A model generated the notes under the pieces. The model ran no database searches and was not told where the DNA came from. It was given only the letters and a program-made list of their open reading frames with translations. Below, one piece after another: positions 1 through 7,227 of a stretch of 9,372 nucleotides of DNA; the first letter of the stretch is position 1; every line of letters starts with the position of its first letter. Source of the stretch: Planctomycetaceae bacterium (lineage in GTDB: Bacteria > Planctomycetota > Planctomycetia > Pirellulales > UBA1268); the NCBI GenBank assembly GCA_009691925.1, contig SIAG01000149.1, positions 1 through 9,372 on the forward strand, written 5' to 3'. Position numbers and translations under genes: made by a program.

Positions 1-242
1 GGCTGGGCCCACCAGGAGGTGCCGGCACCGGCGTTAGGAAAGGCCTGCATGGAGTCATGATGGTTTTGGAACGCAAGTCCCTGCTGCTTCATGTTGTTGG
101 AGCACTGTGACCGCCGGGCCGATTCACGTGCGGCCTGAACCGCCGGCAGCAAGAGGCCGACAAGGGTGCCGATGATGGCGATGACAACGAGCAGTTCGAC
201 GAGCGTGAACGCCCTCCGGCTGCCGTTGGGGATGGCGTGCAT
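1..242 (-). CDS. DUF1559 family prepilin-like protein, 3' end cut off by window edge
   Basis: Seen: the ATG at 242-240 opens a frame that runs off the left edge, giving the first 80 residues. After a short basic leader (MHAIPNGSRRA) comes a type IV prepilin-type segment, FTLVELLVVIAIIG, with the conserved Glu five residues into the predicted mature protein (Glu16), then a hydrophobic stretch and AVQAARESARRSQCSNN, QQGLAFQNHHDSMQAFP. An AGGAG Shine-Dalgarno (250-254, read on the minus strand) lies 7 nt before the ATG. Known: this N-terminus is diagnostic of DUF1559 proteins, present in many copies in planctomycetes; they carry a prepilin signal (cleavage predicted after Ala11, where Gly is more usual) and are thought to be pseudopilin-like or envelope-associated. 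Their exact role is not established. The C-terminal two thirds, including the family's His/Gly motif, lie outside the window. Confidence 0.9.
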   Translation of the reverse strand, partial: MHAIPNGSRRAFTLVELLVVIAIIGTLVGLLLPAVQAARESARRSQCSNNMKQQGLAFQNHHDSMQAFPNAGAGTSWWAQ

Positions 243-410
243 GGGTTGACTCCTGGAAACGAATGGATGAAATGACAAATGGAAACAACTGACCCGCTGT
301 GAGAAGCAGGGAATCTGCTGGAAAAAAGCCCGATCCGACGGCAAACGGTGGGGAAAGCATAACGGTCCCCGCCGGGCAGGCACAGGCCCACACAGCGGCA
401 ACCCCGACGA

Positions 411-504
411 TTCCCCTCGCCGTCGCTGACGGATCACCCCAGCACTTAACCGACCCTAATCCTAGCATCCCGGTGTCGGCAAGGCTACGCCACGGCGAGG
501 GGAA
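411..504. repeat. Nested inverted repeats (13-bp outer arms, inner stem)
   Basis: Seen: TTCCCCTCGCCGT at 411-423 is the exact reverse complement of ACGGCGAGGGGAA at 492-504. Inside, CTT-AA-CCGAC (445-454) can pair with GTCGG-C-AAG (475-483), a second stem of eight pairs broken by one small internal loop. The arrangement could form a long branched hairpin in RNA from either strand, or a cruciform in DNA. It begins 66 nt past the ilvB stop and ends about 170 nt before the DUF1559 start, so it could belong to the ilvB 3' UTR or to the leader of the next gene. Its function is unknown. Confidence 0.6.
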
Positions 505-519
505 CATCCTTCCACCGCA

Positions 520-539
520 CCGGGGCCGAAGCGCCCCGG
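520..539 (-). terminator. Possible ilvB terminator hairpin without U-tract
   Basis: Read on the minus strand, CCGGGGC - GCTTCG - GCCCCGG forms a perfect 7-bp GC stem with a 6-nt loop, starting about 32 nt past the ilvB stop codon. There is no run of T after it, so it is not a canonical intrinsic terminator. It could be a terminator of the T-poor kind seen in high-GC genomes, or an mRNA 3'-end stabiliser. Confidence 0.35.
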
Positions 540-570
540 TCGCCCGGGAAGCGCTCGATCAGCCGTCGCT

Positions 571-2343
<1,773 letters not shown>

Positions 2344-2351
2344 GGCGGAAG

Positions 2352-2357
2352 TCCTTC
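2352..2357 (-). promoter_or_regulatory. Shine-Dalgarno deciding the ilvB start
   Basis: GAAGGA on the minus strand sits 8 nt upstream of the ATG at 2343-2341. The alternative in-frame ATG at 2403 has no comparable site and would add 20 residues unlike the family N-terminus. Confidence 0.7.
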
Positions 2358-2400
2358 GGTGGTGCAGTCGATCAGGGGGACGAGTACGACAAAAACAGGC

Positions 2401-2423
2401 CACTTAAAAATACACGAAAAGTG
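2401..2423 (-). promoter_or_regulatory. AT-rich island, candidate ilvB promoter or operator
   Basis: Within very GC-rich DNA, this short AT-rich block lies about 60-80 nt upstream of the ilvB ATG. On the minus strand it contains TATTTT (2412-2407), a loose -10 candidate, bracketed by a CACTT/AAGTG inverted repeat (2401-2405 and 2419-2423). The placement suits a promoter, but no good -35 box is visible. Confidence 0.25.
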
Positions 2424-2579
2424 ACCCGGGGCGGGAGGGGCTGTCGCGGTTTTTTGCCGCGGTAGGGCCGGGCGGAATCCGGGCCGGGCCGGCCCCCCGG
2501 CGGCGGGCGGCTGCCGCGGGGAAAAGCAGTCTTTTTGCTGGCGCTGCCGGCGCGGGGGAATCGGCCGCCGAGCGTGGTG

Positions 2580-2591
2580 TAGATTAGAGGA
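2580..2591 (+). promoter_or_regulatory. Candidate -10 box abutting the DAHP synthase ATG
   Basis: TAGATT (2580-2585) matches the -10 consensus at four of six positions and ends 6 nt before the ATG at 2592, so transcription would begin at or next to the start codon. AGAGG (2586-2590) ends 1 nt before the ATG, too close to act as a normal Shine-Dalgarno. The TAG at 2580-2582 is also an in-frame stop, which rules out an upstream ATG in this frame. I see no convincing -35. Confidence 0.25.
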
Positions 2592-3722
2592 ATGAATCCA
2601 GCCGACACCACGATCCGCCCCGCCCCGGCTCCCGCTCCCACCGCCGGCTCCAGCGTTCCACCGACGTCGAACCTGCGGATCCGCAGTCTCGATGCGCTGG
2701 TGCCCCCCGCCCGGCTGATGGCCCAGTTGGCGCTCGACGGCGCCGCCACCGCCACGATCCTCAATGGTCGCCGGGCCGTGGAGCGGGTGTTGTCGGGGGA
2801 GGATCCCCGGCTCCTCGCCGTCGTCGGCCCCTGCTCGATCCACGACCTCGACGCCGCCCGCGAGTATGCCGGACGATTACGGACCCTCGCCGAGCGGGTC
2901 TCCGGGCGGATCCTCGTCGTGATGCGGGTTTATTTCGAGAAGCCGCGGACCACCGTCGGCTGGAAGGGACTGATCAACGATCCGCACATCGACGACAGCT
3001 TCGACGTCGGCACCGGCCTGCGGATCGCCCGTGGGCTGCTCATCGAGATCGCCCGGATGGGGCTACCGACGGCGACGGAGTTTCTCGAGCCGATCACGCC
3101 GCAGTACATCGCCGACACGATCGTGCTGGGGGCGATCGGCGCCCGGACGACCGAGTCGCCCACCCACCGCCAAATGGCCAGCGGCCTGTCGATGCCAGTG
3201 GGCTTCAAGAACTCCACCGACGGCTCGCTTCAGGCCGCCGTCGACGCCATGCAGTCGGCCCGTGCGCCGCACAGCTTTTTGGGGATCGACAACAACGGCG
3301 GGACATGCGTCGTTTCGACCACCGGCAATCCCTGGGGGGTGCTCATGCTCCGCGGCGGCCGGAGCGGCTCCAACTACGCCCCCGAGATCCTCCATGAGGC
3401 GCGCACGAGGCTCGAGGCGGCCGGCCTTCCGCCCCGGGTGATCGTCGACTGCAGCCATGCCAATTCTGGCAAGGATCACCGCCGCCAATCGATTGTGTGG
3501 CGCGACGTCCTCGCCCAGCGGGTCGCCGGCGACCGCTCGATCGTCGGCATGATGCTTGAGAGCAATCTCCAGCCCGGCAGCCAGCCCGCCCAGGCCGATC
3601 GCTCCAAGCTCACCTATGGCGTCTCGATCACGGACGGCTGCATCGGCTTCGACGAGACCGAAAGTCTCATCCTCGAGGCCCACGACCAATTGGTCGGCGA
3701 GTCTCACGACCATTCGGTGTGA
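2592..3722 (+). CDS. aroF: 3-deoxy-7-phosphoheptulonate (DAHP) synthase, class I AroFGH type
   Basis: Condenses phosphoenolpyruvate and erythrose 4-phosphate to DAHP, the first step of the shikimate pathway, in the cytoplasm. Seen (376 aa): the (beta/alpha)8 barrel of the AroF/AroG/AroH family, with GPCSIHD (79-85), YFEKPRTTVGWKG (114-126), GARTTES (183-189), GFKNSTDG (204-211), LRGG (253-256), DCSHANS (286-292), MLESN (321-325) and SITDGC (345-350). By alignment with E. coli AroG the metal ligands are Cys81, His289, Glu323 and Asp348, all present. The regulatory-loop motif ITPQY and the ASGLS segment (197-201, including the Ser that matters for feedback in AroG) are also kept, so aromatic amino acid inhibition is plausible; which amino acid cannot be told, and the symbol could equally be aroG or aroH. 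The first 26 residues are a Pro/Ala/Thr-rich extension. No in-frame alternative start occurs before the conserved NLRI, so the ATG at 2592 is kept despite an ill-placed ribosome site. Confidence 0.95.
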   Translation: MNPADTTIRPAPAPAPTAGSSVPPTSNLRIRSLDALVPPARLMAQLALDGAATATILNGRRAVERVLSGEDPRLLAVVGPCSIHDLDAAREYAGRLRTLAERVSGRILVVMRVYFEKPRTTVGWKGLINDPHIDDSFDVGTGLRIARGLLIEIARMGLPTATEFLEPITPQYIADTIVLGAIGARTTESPTHRQMASGLSMPVGFKNSTDGSLQAAVDAMQSARAPHSFLGIDNNGGTCVVSTTGNPWGVLMLRGGRSGSNYAPEILHEARTRLEAAGLPPRVIVDCSHANSGKDHRRQSIVWRDVLAQRVAGDRSIVGMMLESNLQPGSQPAQADRSKLTYGVSITDGCIGFDETESLILEAHDQLVGESHDHSV

Positions 3723-3755
3723 CGCGCCCACGACCGCTCCTTTCAACCAGTCTGC

Positions 3756-3759
3756 GGAG
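3756..3759 (+). promoter_or_regulatory. Shine-Dalgarno supporting a TTG start
   Basis: GGAG sits 8 nt before the TTG at 3768-3770. The first in-frame ATG lies inside the receiver domain, after the acidic pocket, so the TTG with this site is the best start for the cyclase gene. Confidence 0.65.
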
Positions 3760-3767
3760 ACCACGCG

Positions 3768-4904
3768 TTGAGCGAAGACCAGGGGACGGAGATCGCCGAG
3801 CCTGTATCCACTGCTCGTTGGCTCGCAAAGGCCCAGGTGCTCCTCGTTGATGACAGCCGAGTGATGTGCGCTATGCTCAAGAAGGCGCTCGGTGAGATCG
3901 GCTTTGAAAATGTCGTCGAGGCGTTCGACGGCGCGGATGCCGTGGCCAAGATGCACTCCGCCTCCTTCGACCTGGTGCTCCTCGACATGGAGATGCCGGT
4001 GATGACGGGGCTCGAGGTGTTGGCGGCGATGAACCTCGCCCCCGATCTCAAAGGTTTGCCGGTGATCGTCATCTCCGGGGCCGACCAGATCGACATGGCG
4101 GTGCAGTGCATCGAGGCCGGGGCCGAAGATTACCTCACCAAGCCGCCGAATCTCACGCTGCTGAGGGCCCGCGTGACGACGTCGCTGGAAAAGAAGCGGC
4201 TCCGCGATCTGGAGCGGCTCCGGCTCGTCCAGCTCCAGACCGAGAAGGAGCTCGTGGAGCGGGAACGGGAGAAGTCGGAGCGGCTCCTCCTCAACATCCT
4301 CCCGTCGGCGATCGCCGGGCGGCTGAAGGGGGGGGAAAAATCGATCGCGAACCGGCACGAGATCGTCTCAGTGTTGTTTGCCGACCTGTGTGGCTTCACG
4401 GCGATGTCGCGGAAGACGAGCCCCGCCGATCTGGTCTCGATGCTCAATCAGATCTTCACCGCCTTCGACCATATCGTCGAGGAGCATGGGGTCGAAAAGA
4501 TCAAGACAATCGGCGACTGCTACATGCTCGTCGGCGGGATCCCGCTCCAGCGCGACGACCATGCCGCCGCGGTGGCCGAGTGCGCGCTCGAGATGATCGC
4601 CGCACTCGAAGGGATCAATCGTGCCAACGGCACCGAGCTCCAGATGCGGGTGGGGATCCACACCGGCCCCGTTGTGGCGGGCGTCATCGGCAAAATCAAG
4701 TTCACCTACGACCTGTGGGGCGACACCGTCAATGTCGCCAGCCGGATGGAGTCATCGGGCCAGCCCGACCGAATCCACCTTTCCGAACAGACAGCGGAGC
4801 AGCTCCAGGGGCGGTACCTCCTCGAGGATCGCGGGTTCGTCGAGTGCAAGGGACTCGGTGCCGTAAAGACGTTCTTCCTCAACGGCCCCATGTCGGTGGG
4901 CTGA
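3768..4904 (+). CDS. Response regulator with class III adenylate cyclase output domain
   Basis: Predicted soluble enzyme making cAMP from ATP under phosphorelay control. Seen (378 aa, TTG start): a receiver domain (about 22-140) with acidic pair Asp28-Asp29, phospho-acceptor Asp73 in LLDMEMP, Ser103 and Lys125 in KPP; a charged helical linker (about 138-180) running into ERLLLNILP, the usual signalling helix before such cyclases; and a cyclase homology domain (about 198-372). Metal-binding aspartates are Asp206 (FADLCGF) and Asp250 (IGD). The purine-selecting pair is Lys246 (KIKTIGD) and Asp315 (TYDLWGDTVN), the adenylate-type combination; guanylate cyclases have Glu and Cys/Ser there. Transition-state residues Asn322 and Arg326 are present, so the enzyme looks active. 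There is no membrane segment. It starts 45 nt after the DAHP synthase stop with no obvious terminator between, so read-through is possible, and it converges on cheB. The controlling kinase is unknown; the che neighbourhood is only suggestive. Confidence 0.92.
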   Translation: MSEDQGTEIAEPVSTARWLAKAQVLLVDDSRVMCAMLKKALGEIGFENVVEAFDGADAVAKMHSASFDLVLLDMEMPVMTGLEVLAAMNLAPDLKGLPVIVISGADQIDMAVQCIEAGAEDYLTKPPNLTLLRARVTTSLEKKRLRDLERLRLVQLQTEKELVEREREKSERLLLNILPSAIAGRLKGGEKSIANRHEIVSVLFADLCGFTAMSRKTSPADLVSMLNQIFTAFDHIVEEHGVEKIKTIGDCYMLVGGIPLQRDDHAAAVAECALEMIAALEGINRANGTELQMRVGIHTGPVVAGVIGKIKFTYDLWGDTVNVASRMESSGQPDRIHLSEQTAEQLQGRYLLEDRGFVECKGLGAVKTFFLNGPMSVG

Positions 4905-4918
4905 ATCCGATCCCCGCC

Positions 4919-4937
4919 CGGTCGACCTGAGAGACCG
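4919..4937. terminator. Weak hairpin in the convergent cyclase/cheB gap
   Basis: CGGTC (4919-4923) and GACCG (4933-4937) form a 5-bp stem with a 9-nt loop inside the 46-bp gap between two convergent genes. There is no T-tract on either strand. It is where a bidirectional terminator would be expected, but the structure is too small to be persuasive. Confidence 0.2.
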
Positions 4938-4950
4938 TTGCCGCCCGACT

Positions 4951-6084
4951 TCAGATCGCGGCCAATGGCTTGCGGGCCACGCCATCGACGATCGCCCCGG
5001 CGATCTGCGGCAGTGGGAGGACGAGGTCAACGACCCCGAGCTCGATCGCTGCCCGTGGCATGCCGTAGACGACGCAGGTTTTTTCGTGTTCGGCGATCGT
5101 CCTCCCTCCCGCCTTGCGGATCGCTGCCATTCCCATCGCGCCGTCGCTCCCCATCCCTGTCAGCAGCGCCGCGATGACGTGCCTCCCCCCCGCCTCGGCG
5201 ACCGAACGGAAAAGGACGTCGACGCTCGGCCGGCAATGGTGCACCGGCGGGGTCTGCAGGAGCCTCGCCCGGTAGCCCTCTCCCTGCCAGGTGAGGGCGA
5301 GGTGGAAGTCGCCCGGGGCCACGACGCAGGTGCCACGTGCGAGGATCATGCCGTCCTCCGCCTCGACGACGCGCATCGGGCAGAGGGAATCGAGTCGCTC
5401 GGCGACCGCCTTGGAAAAGTAGGGGGAGATGTGCTGCACGACCGCGATCGGCGGCAGGCCTTCGGGAAGATTGGGGAGCACGCTCCGCAGCGCTTCCACG
5501 CCGCCGGTCGAGGCGCCGATGACGATCAGCTGGCGGTTGTCGACCCGGCCGGTGTAGGGGGAGGGCTTCGCCCCGGCCTCCGACGGCTCGGTGGCCACCG
5601 CTGCCTTGACGACCACCGCGGCCGAGCTTGTCGCGAAGCGGTCGGCCCGGACCCGCGTGCCGTGGAAGCGCACCGACGCTGCCGCCGCCTTGACGTGGTG
5701 GGCCAGTTGCCCGGCCAGGGCCCCGACCGACATCGTGCCGTTGGGCTTGGCGAGAACGTCGACGGCGCCGGCCTCGAGGGCATCGAGGGCCACCTGCGAT
5801 CCGGCCTGGGCCAGCGAGCTGACCACCACCACCGGCATCGGATGGTGCTGCATGAGGATCCGCAGGAACGTCAGCCCGTCCATCCGCGGCATCTCGAGAT
5901 CGAGCGTGATCACGTCGGGGGAGAGCCGCATGATCTTCTCGCGGGCCACGTAGGGATCGCAGGCCGATCCCACCACCTCGATCCCCGGATCGAGGTTGAG
6001 GCTATCGGTGATCGTCTTCCGCACGAGCGCCGAATCATCGACGACGAGCACGCGGAGTTTCCGCGGGGGTGACGGGACGCTCAT
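4951..6084 (-). CDS. cheB: Chemotaxis response regulator protein-glutamate methylesterase/deamidase CheB
   Basis: Removes methyl groups from receptor glutamates (and deamidates glutamines) when phosphorylated by CheA, resetting the chemosensory signal. Seen (377 aa): a receiver domain (about 9-128) with Asp16-Asp17, phospho-Asp62 in TLDLEMPRMDG, Ser89-Ser90 and Lys113 in KPNG; an Ala/Val-rich linker (about 130-183); and a C-terminal methylesterase domain (about 184-375) with the full catalytic triad Ser192 (GASTGG), His218 (VVQHIS) and Asp314 (GMGSDGA). The frame is open to an ATG at 6216, but that would overlap cheR and add 44 residues of no family character; the ATG at 6084 starts 49 nt after the cheR stop, has an AGGTG 4 nt upstream, and puts the receiver domain nine residues in, as usual. 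It is the last gene of the minus-strand che cluster and faces the cyclase gene tail-to-tail. Slightly longer than E. coli CheB, through the linker. Confidence 0.95.
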   Translation of the reverse strand: MSVPSPPRKLRVLVVDDSALVRKTITDSLNLDPGIEVVGSACDPYVAREKIMRLSPDVITLDLEMPRMDGLTFLRILMQHHPMPVVVVSSLAQAGSQVALDALEAGAVDVLAKPNGTMSVGALAGQLAHHVKAAAASVRFHGTRVRADRFATSSAAVVVKAAVATEPSEAGAKPSPYTGRVDNRQLIVIGASTGGVEALRSVLPNLPEGLPPIAVVQHISPYFSKAVAERLDSLCPMRVVEAEDGMILARGTCVVAPGDFHLALTWQGEGYRARLLQTPPVHHCRPSVDVLFRSVAEAGGRHVIAALLTGMGSDGAMGMAAIRKAGGRTIAEHEKTCVVYGMPRAAIELGVVDLVLPLPQIAGAIVDGVARKPLAAI

Positions 6085-6133
6085 AGGACACCTGGTGGAC
6101 GGCGGAGACCGGGGCTGAGGATTCGGGGCTGTG

Positions 6134-6979
6134 TCACTCGGGACGCTGATAGACACTCGGGGCGATCGTCCGCAGACCGTGGCGGAGGCCGATGAGGCTC
6201 TCCGAATGGCCGACAAACAGGAATCCCCCCGGGGCGAGCTGATCGGAGAGGTGCTCGATCAGCGTGTTGCGCGAGGGGACATCGAAGTAGATCATGACAT
6301 TCCGGCAGAAGATCACATCCAGGCCGCGCGGAACGGGATAGACATCCTGGAAGAGGTTGACGTAGCGGACGGTCACCTGCCGCCGGAGCTCATTCTTGAC
6401 CCGGAAGTATCCATCGCGATCACCGATGCCGCGGAGGAAATAGCGCTCCAGCCATTCCGGCTGCGGCACACTCACCTTGTCGGCATCGTAGATCGCCTGC
6501 TGGCAGCGCTCGAGCATCCGCTGCGAGATGTCGGAGGCTTCGATGTGCCACTGCACTGCCGGCCGCAGCCGGAAGAACTCCGCCAACACGATCGCCAGGG
6601 AATAGACCTCTTCGCCCGACGAGCAGGCGGCGCACCAAAACCGCAGCGGTCGCATCTCCGCGATCGACTTCTCCGCCAGGCGGGGGAGGAGTTGCCGGGT
6701 GAGGAGATCGAAGTGCGACGACTCGCGGAAGAAGTGGGTGTGGTTGGTGGAGATCAGATCGATGAGGGCATCGACCTCGTCCGCCCCCTGGGGGCTCTTG
6801 AGGAGCGCGCAGTAGTCGTCGTAGTCGTCAATCCGCAGGGCCTGAAGCCGCTGCCGCAGCCTCCCGGCCACGAGCGTCTGCCGGTCTGGCCCAAGCCTGA
6901 TCCGGCTGCGCTCGTAGACGAGGTTGGCCAGGAAGTCGTAGGCCTGGGTTGTGAGCGGGGCTTCGGAGGGGAACAGCAT
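6134..6979 (-). CDS. cheR: Chemotaxis protein-glutamate O-methyltransferase CheR
   Basis: Transfers methyl groups from S-adenosylmethionine to glutamates of chemoreceptors, opposing CheB. Seen (281 aa, E. coli CheR about 286): an N-terminal helical domain (about 10-75), TNHTHFFRE (78-86), the SAM-binding FWCAACSSGEEVYSLA (114-129), Asp150 in EASDIS, a beta-subdomain (LERYFLRGIGDRDGYFRVKNEL, 177-198) that aligns without gaps to E. coli CheR, DVIFCRNVMIYFD (221-233), and GGFLFVGHSES (251-261). The frame remains open upstream to an ATG at 7180, which would add 67 residues made mostly of a repeated DLRSGPP; I reject that start because those residues come from the tandem DNA repeat and the ATG at 6979 gives a normal CheR N-terminus. 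No strong Shine-Dalgarno precedes either ATG (GGGAG lies about 15 nt before 6979), so the start is the least certain part. It lies between the receptor gene and cheB. Confidence 0.94.
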   Translation of the reverse strand: MLFPSEAPLTTQAYDFLANLVYERSRIRLGPDRQTLVAGRLRQRLQALRIDDYDDYCALLKSPQGADEVDALIDLISTNHTHFFRESSHFDLLTRQLLPRLAEKSIAEMRPLRFWCAACSSGEEVYSLAIVLAEFFRLRPAVQWHIEASDISQRMLERCQQAIYDADKVSVPQPEWLERYFLRGIGDRDGYFRVKNELRRQVTVRYVNLFQDVYPVPRGLDVIFCRNVMIYFDVPSRNTLIEHLSDQLAPGGFLFVGHSESLIGLRHGLRTIAPSVYQRPE

Positions 6980-7036
6980 GGCGGCAGTGGGCGGGCTCCC
7001 GGGGGATCCGCCAAACAGAGGACTCCATTCTCTATC

Positions 7037-7060
7037 CCCCGCGGCCGACAGGCCGCGGGG
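7037..7060. other. Perfect 10-bp GC hairpin upstream of cheR
   Basis: CCCCGCGGCC (7037-7046) and GGCCGCGGGG (7051-7060) are exact reverse complements with a 4-nt loop. In the minus-strand transcript the hairpin follows the tandem repeats and ends 57 nt before the cheR ATG. No T-tract follows, so it may be an attenuator, an RNA processing or stability element, or a weak terminator between the receptor and cheR-cheB. Confidence 0.6.
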
Positions 7061-7165
7061 CCCTGACCGCAGATCCGGGGGCCCTGACCGCAGATCCGGG
7101 GGCCCTGACCGCAGATCCGGGGGCCCTGACCGCAGATCCGCGGGGCCTTGGCCGCAGGTCCGAGG
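7059..7165. repeat. Tandem array of a 21-bp unit, four good copies plus one decayed
   Basis: On the plus strand the unit has the core GGCCCTGACCGCAGATCC followed by GGG. Copies run 7059-7079, 7080-7100 and 7101-7121 (identical), and 7122-7142 (one change, at 7141). A diverged copy follows at about 7144-7165, offset by one inserted base and with several substitutions (GGCCTTGGCCGCAGGTCCG). Each junction creates GGGGGCCC, part of a GGGCCC palindrome. Because 21 is divisible by 3 and the unit lacks stops, all frames stay open across it; in the cheR frame it would read as a repeated DLRSGPP. I treat it as intergenic. Confidence 0.9.
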
Positions 7166-7227
7166 GCTTCGATCAATCATAGGCCCCCCGGACGATCACA
7201 GGTTTGCTCCGTCGCTGCGCGCTTGCC

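Larger units (their letters stand above)
243..570. other. Intergenic region between ilvB 3' end and DUF1559 gene
   Basis: A 328-bp stretch with no convincing gene. It holds the Shine-Dalgarno of the DUF1559 gene (250-254), a small hairpin AGCAG/CTGCT (305-319), a 13-bp inverted repeat with a second stem nested inside (411-504), and a GC-rich hairpin (520-539) just past the ilvB stop. A 91-codon plus-strand frame (299-574) and two minus-strand frames cross it but have no recognisable protein features. The promoter of the DUF1559 gene should lie here, but I could not pick a convincing -35/-10 pair. Confidence 0.6.
2344..2591. other. Divergent ilvB / DAHP synthase control region
   Basis: These 248 bp separate the two divergent start codons and must hold both promoters unless one gene is leaderless. 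The ilvB side has an AT-rich island (about 2389-2423). The middle (2424-2520) is extremely GC-rich and potentially structured: CCGCGGTAG (2457-2465) pairs with CTGCCGCGG (2511-2519) apart from one G-T, CGCGG and CCGCG flank a run of six T (about 2445-2461), and GGGCCGGCCC (2486-2495) is a perfect palindrome. The DAHP synthase side has a T-rich patch (2531-2536) and TAGATT (2580-2585). I saw no leader peptide or attenuator of the ilv or trp type. Confidence 0.5.

Noticed and set aside
2441..2461. Rho-independent terminator with T run (CGCGG-TTTTTTG-CCGCG)
   Set aside because: The T run is in the loop, not after the stem, and it lies between two divergent start codons where no terminator is expected.
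3063..4358. Minus-strand open frame (431 codons) spanning DAHP synthase and the cyclase start
   Set aside because: It crosses two well-supported genes and their intergenic gap and has no recognisable domain.
5086..6072. Plus-strand open frame (328 codons) antisense to cheB
   Set aside because: The cheB reading has the complete catalytic triad and receiver residues; the antisense frame has none and is His/Arg/Gly biased.
7059..7165. CRISPR array
   Set aside because: The 21-bp units are directly abutting with no spacers, and no cas gene is nearby. It is a simple tandem repeat.
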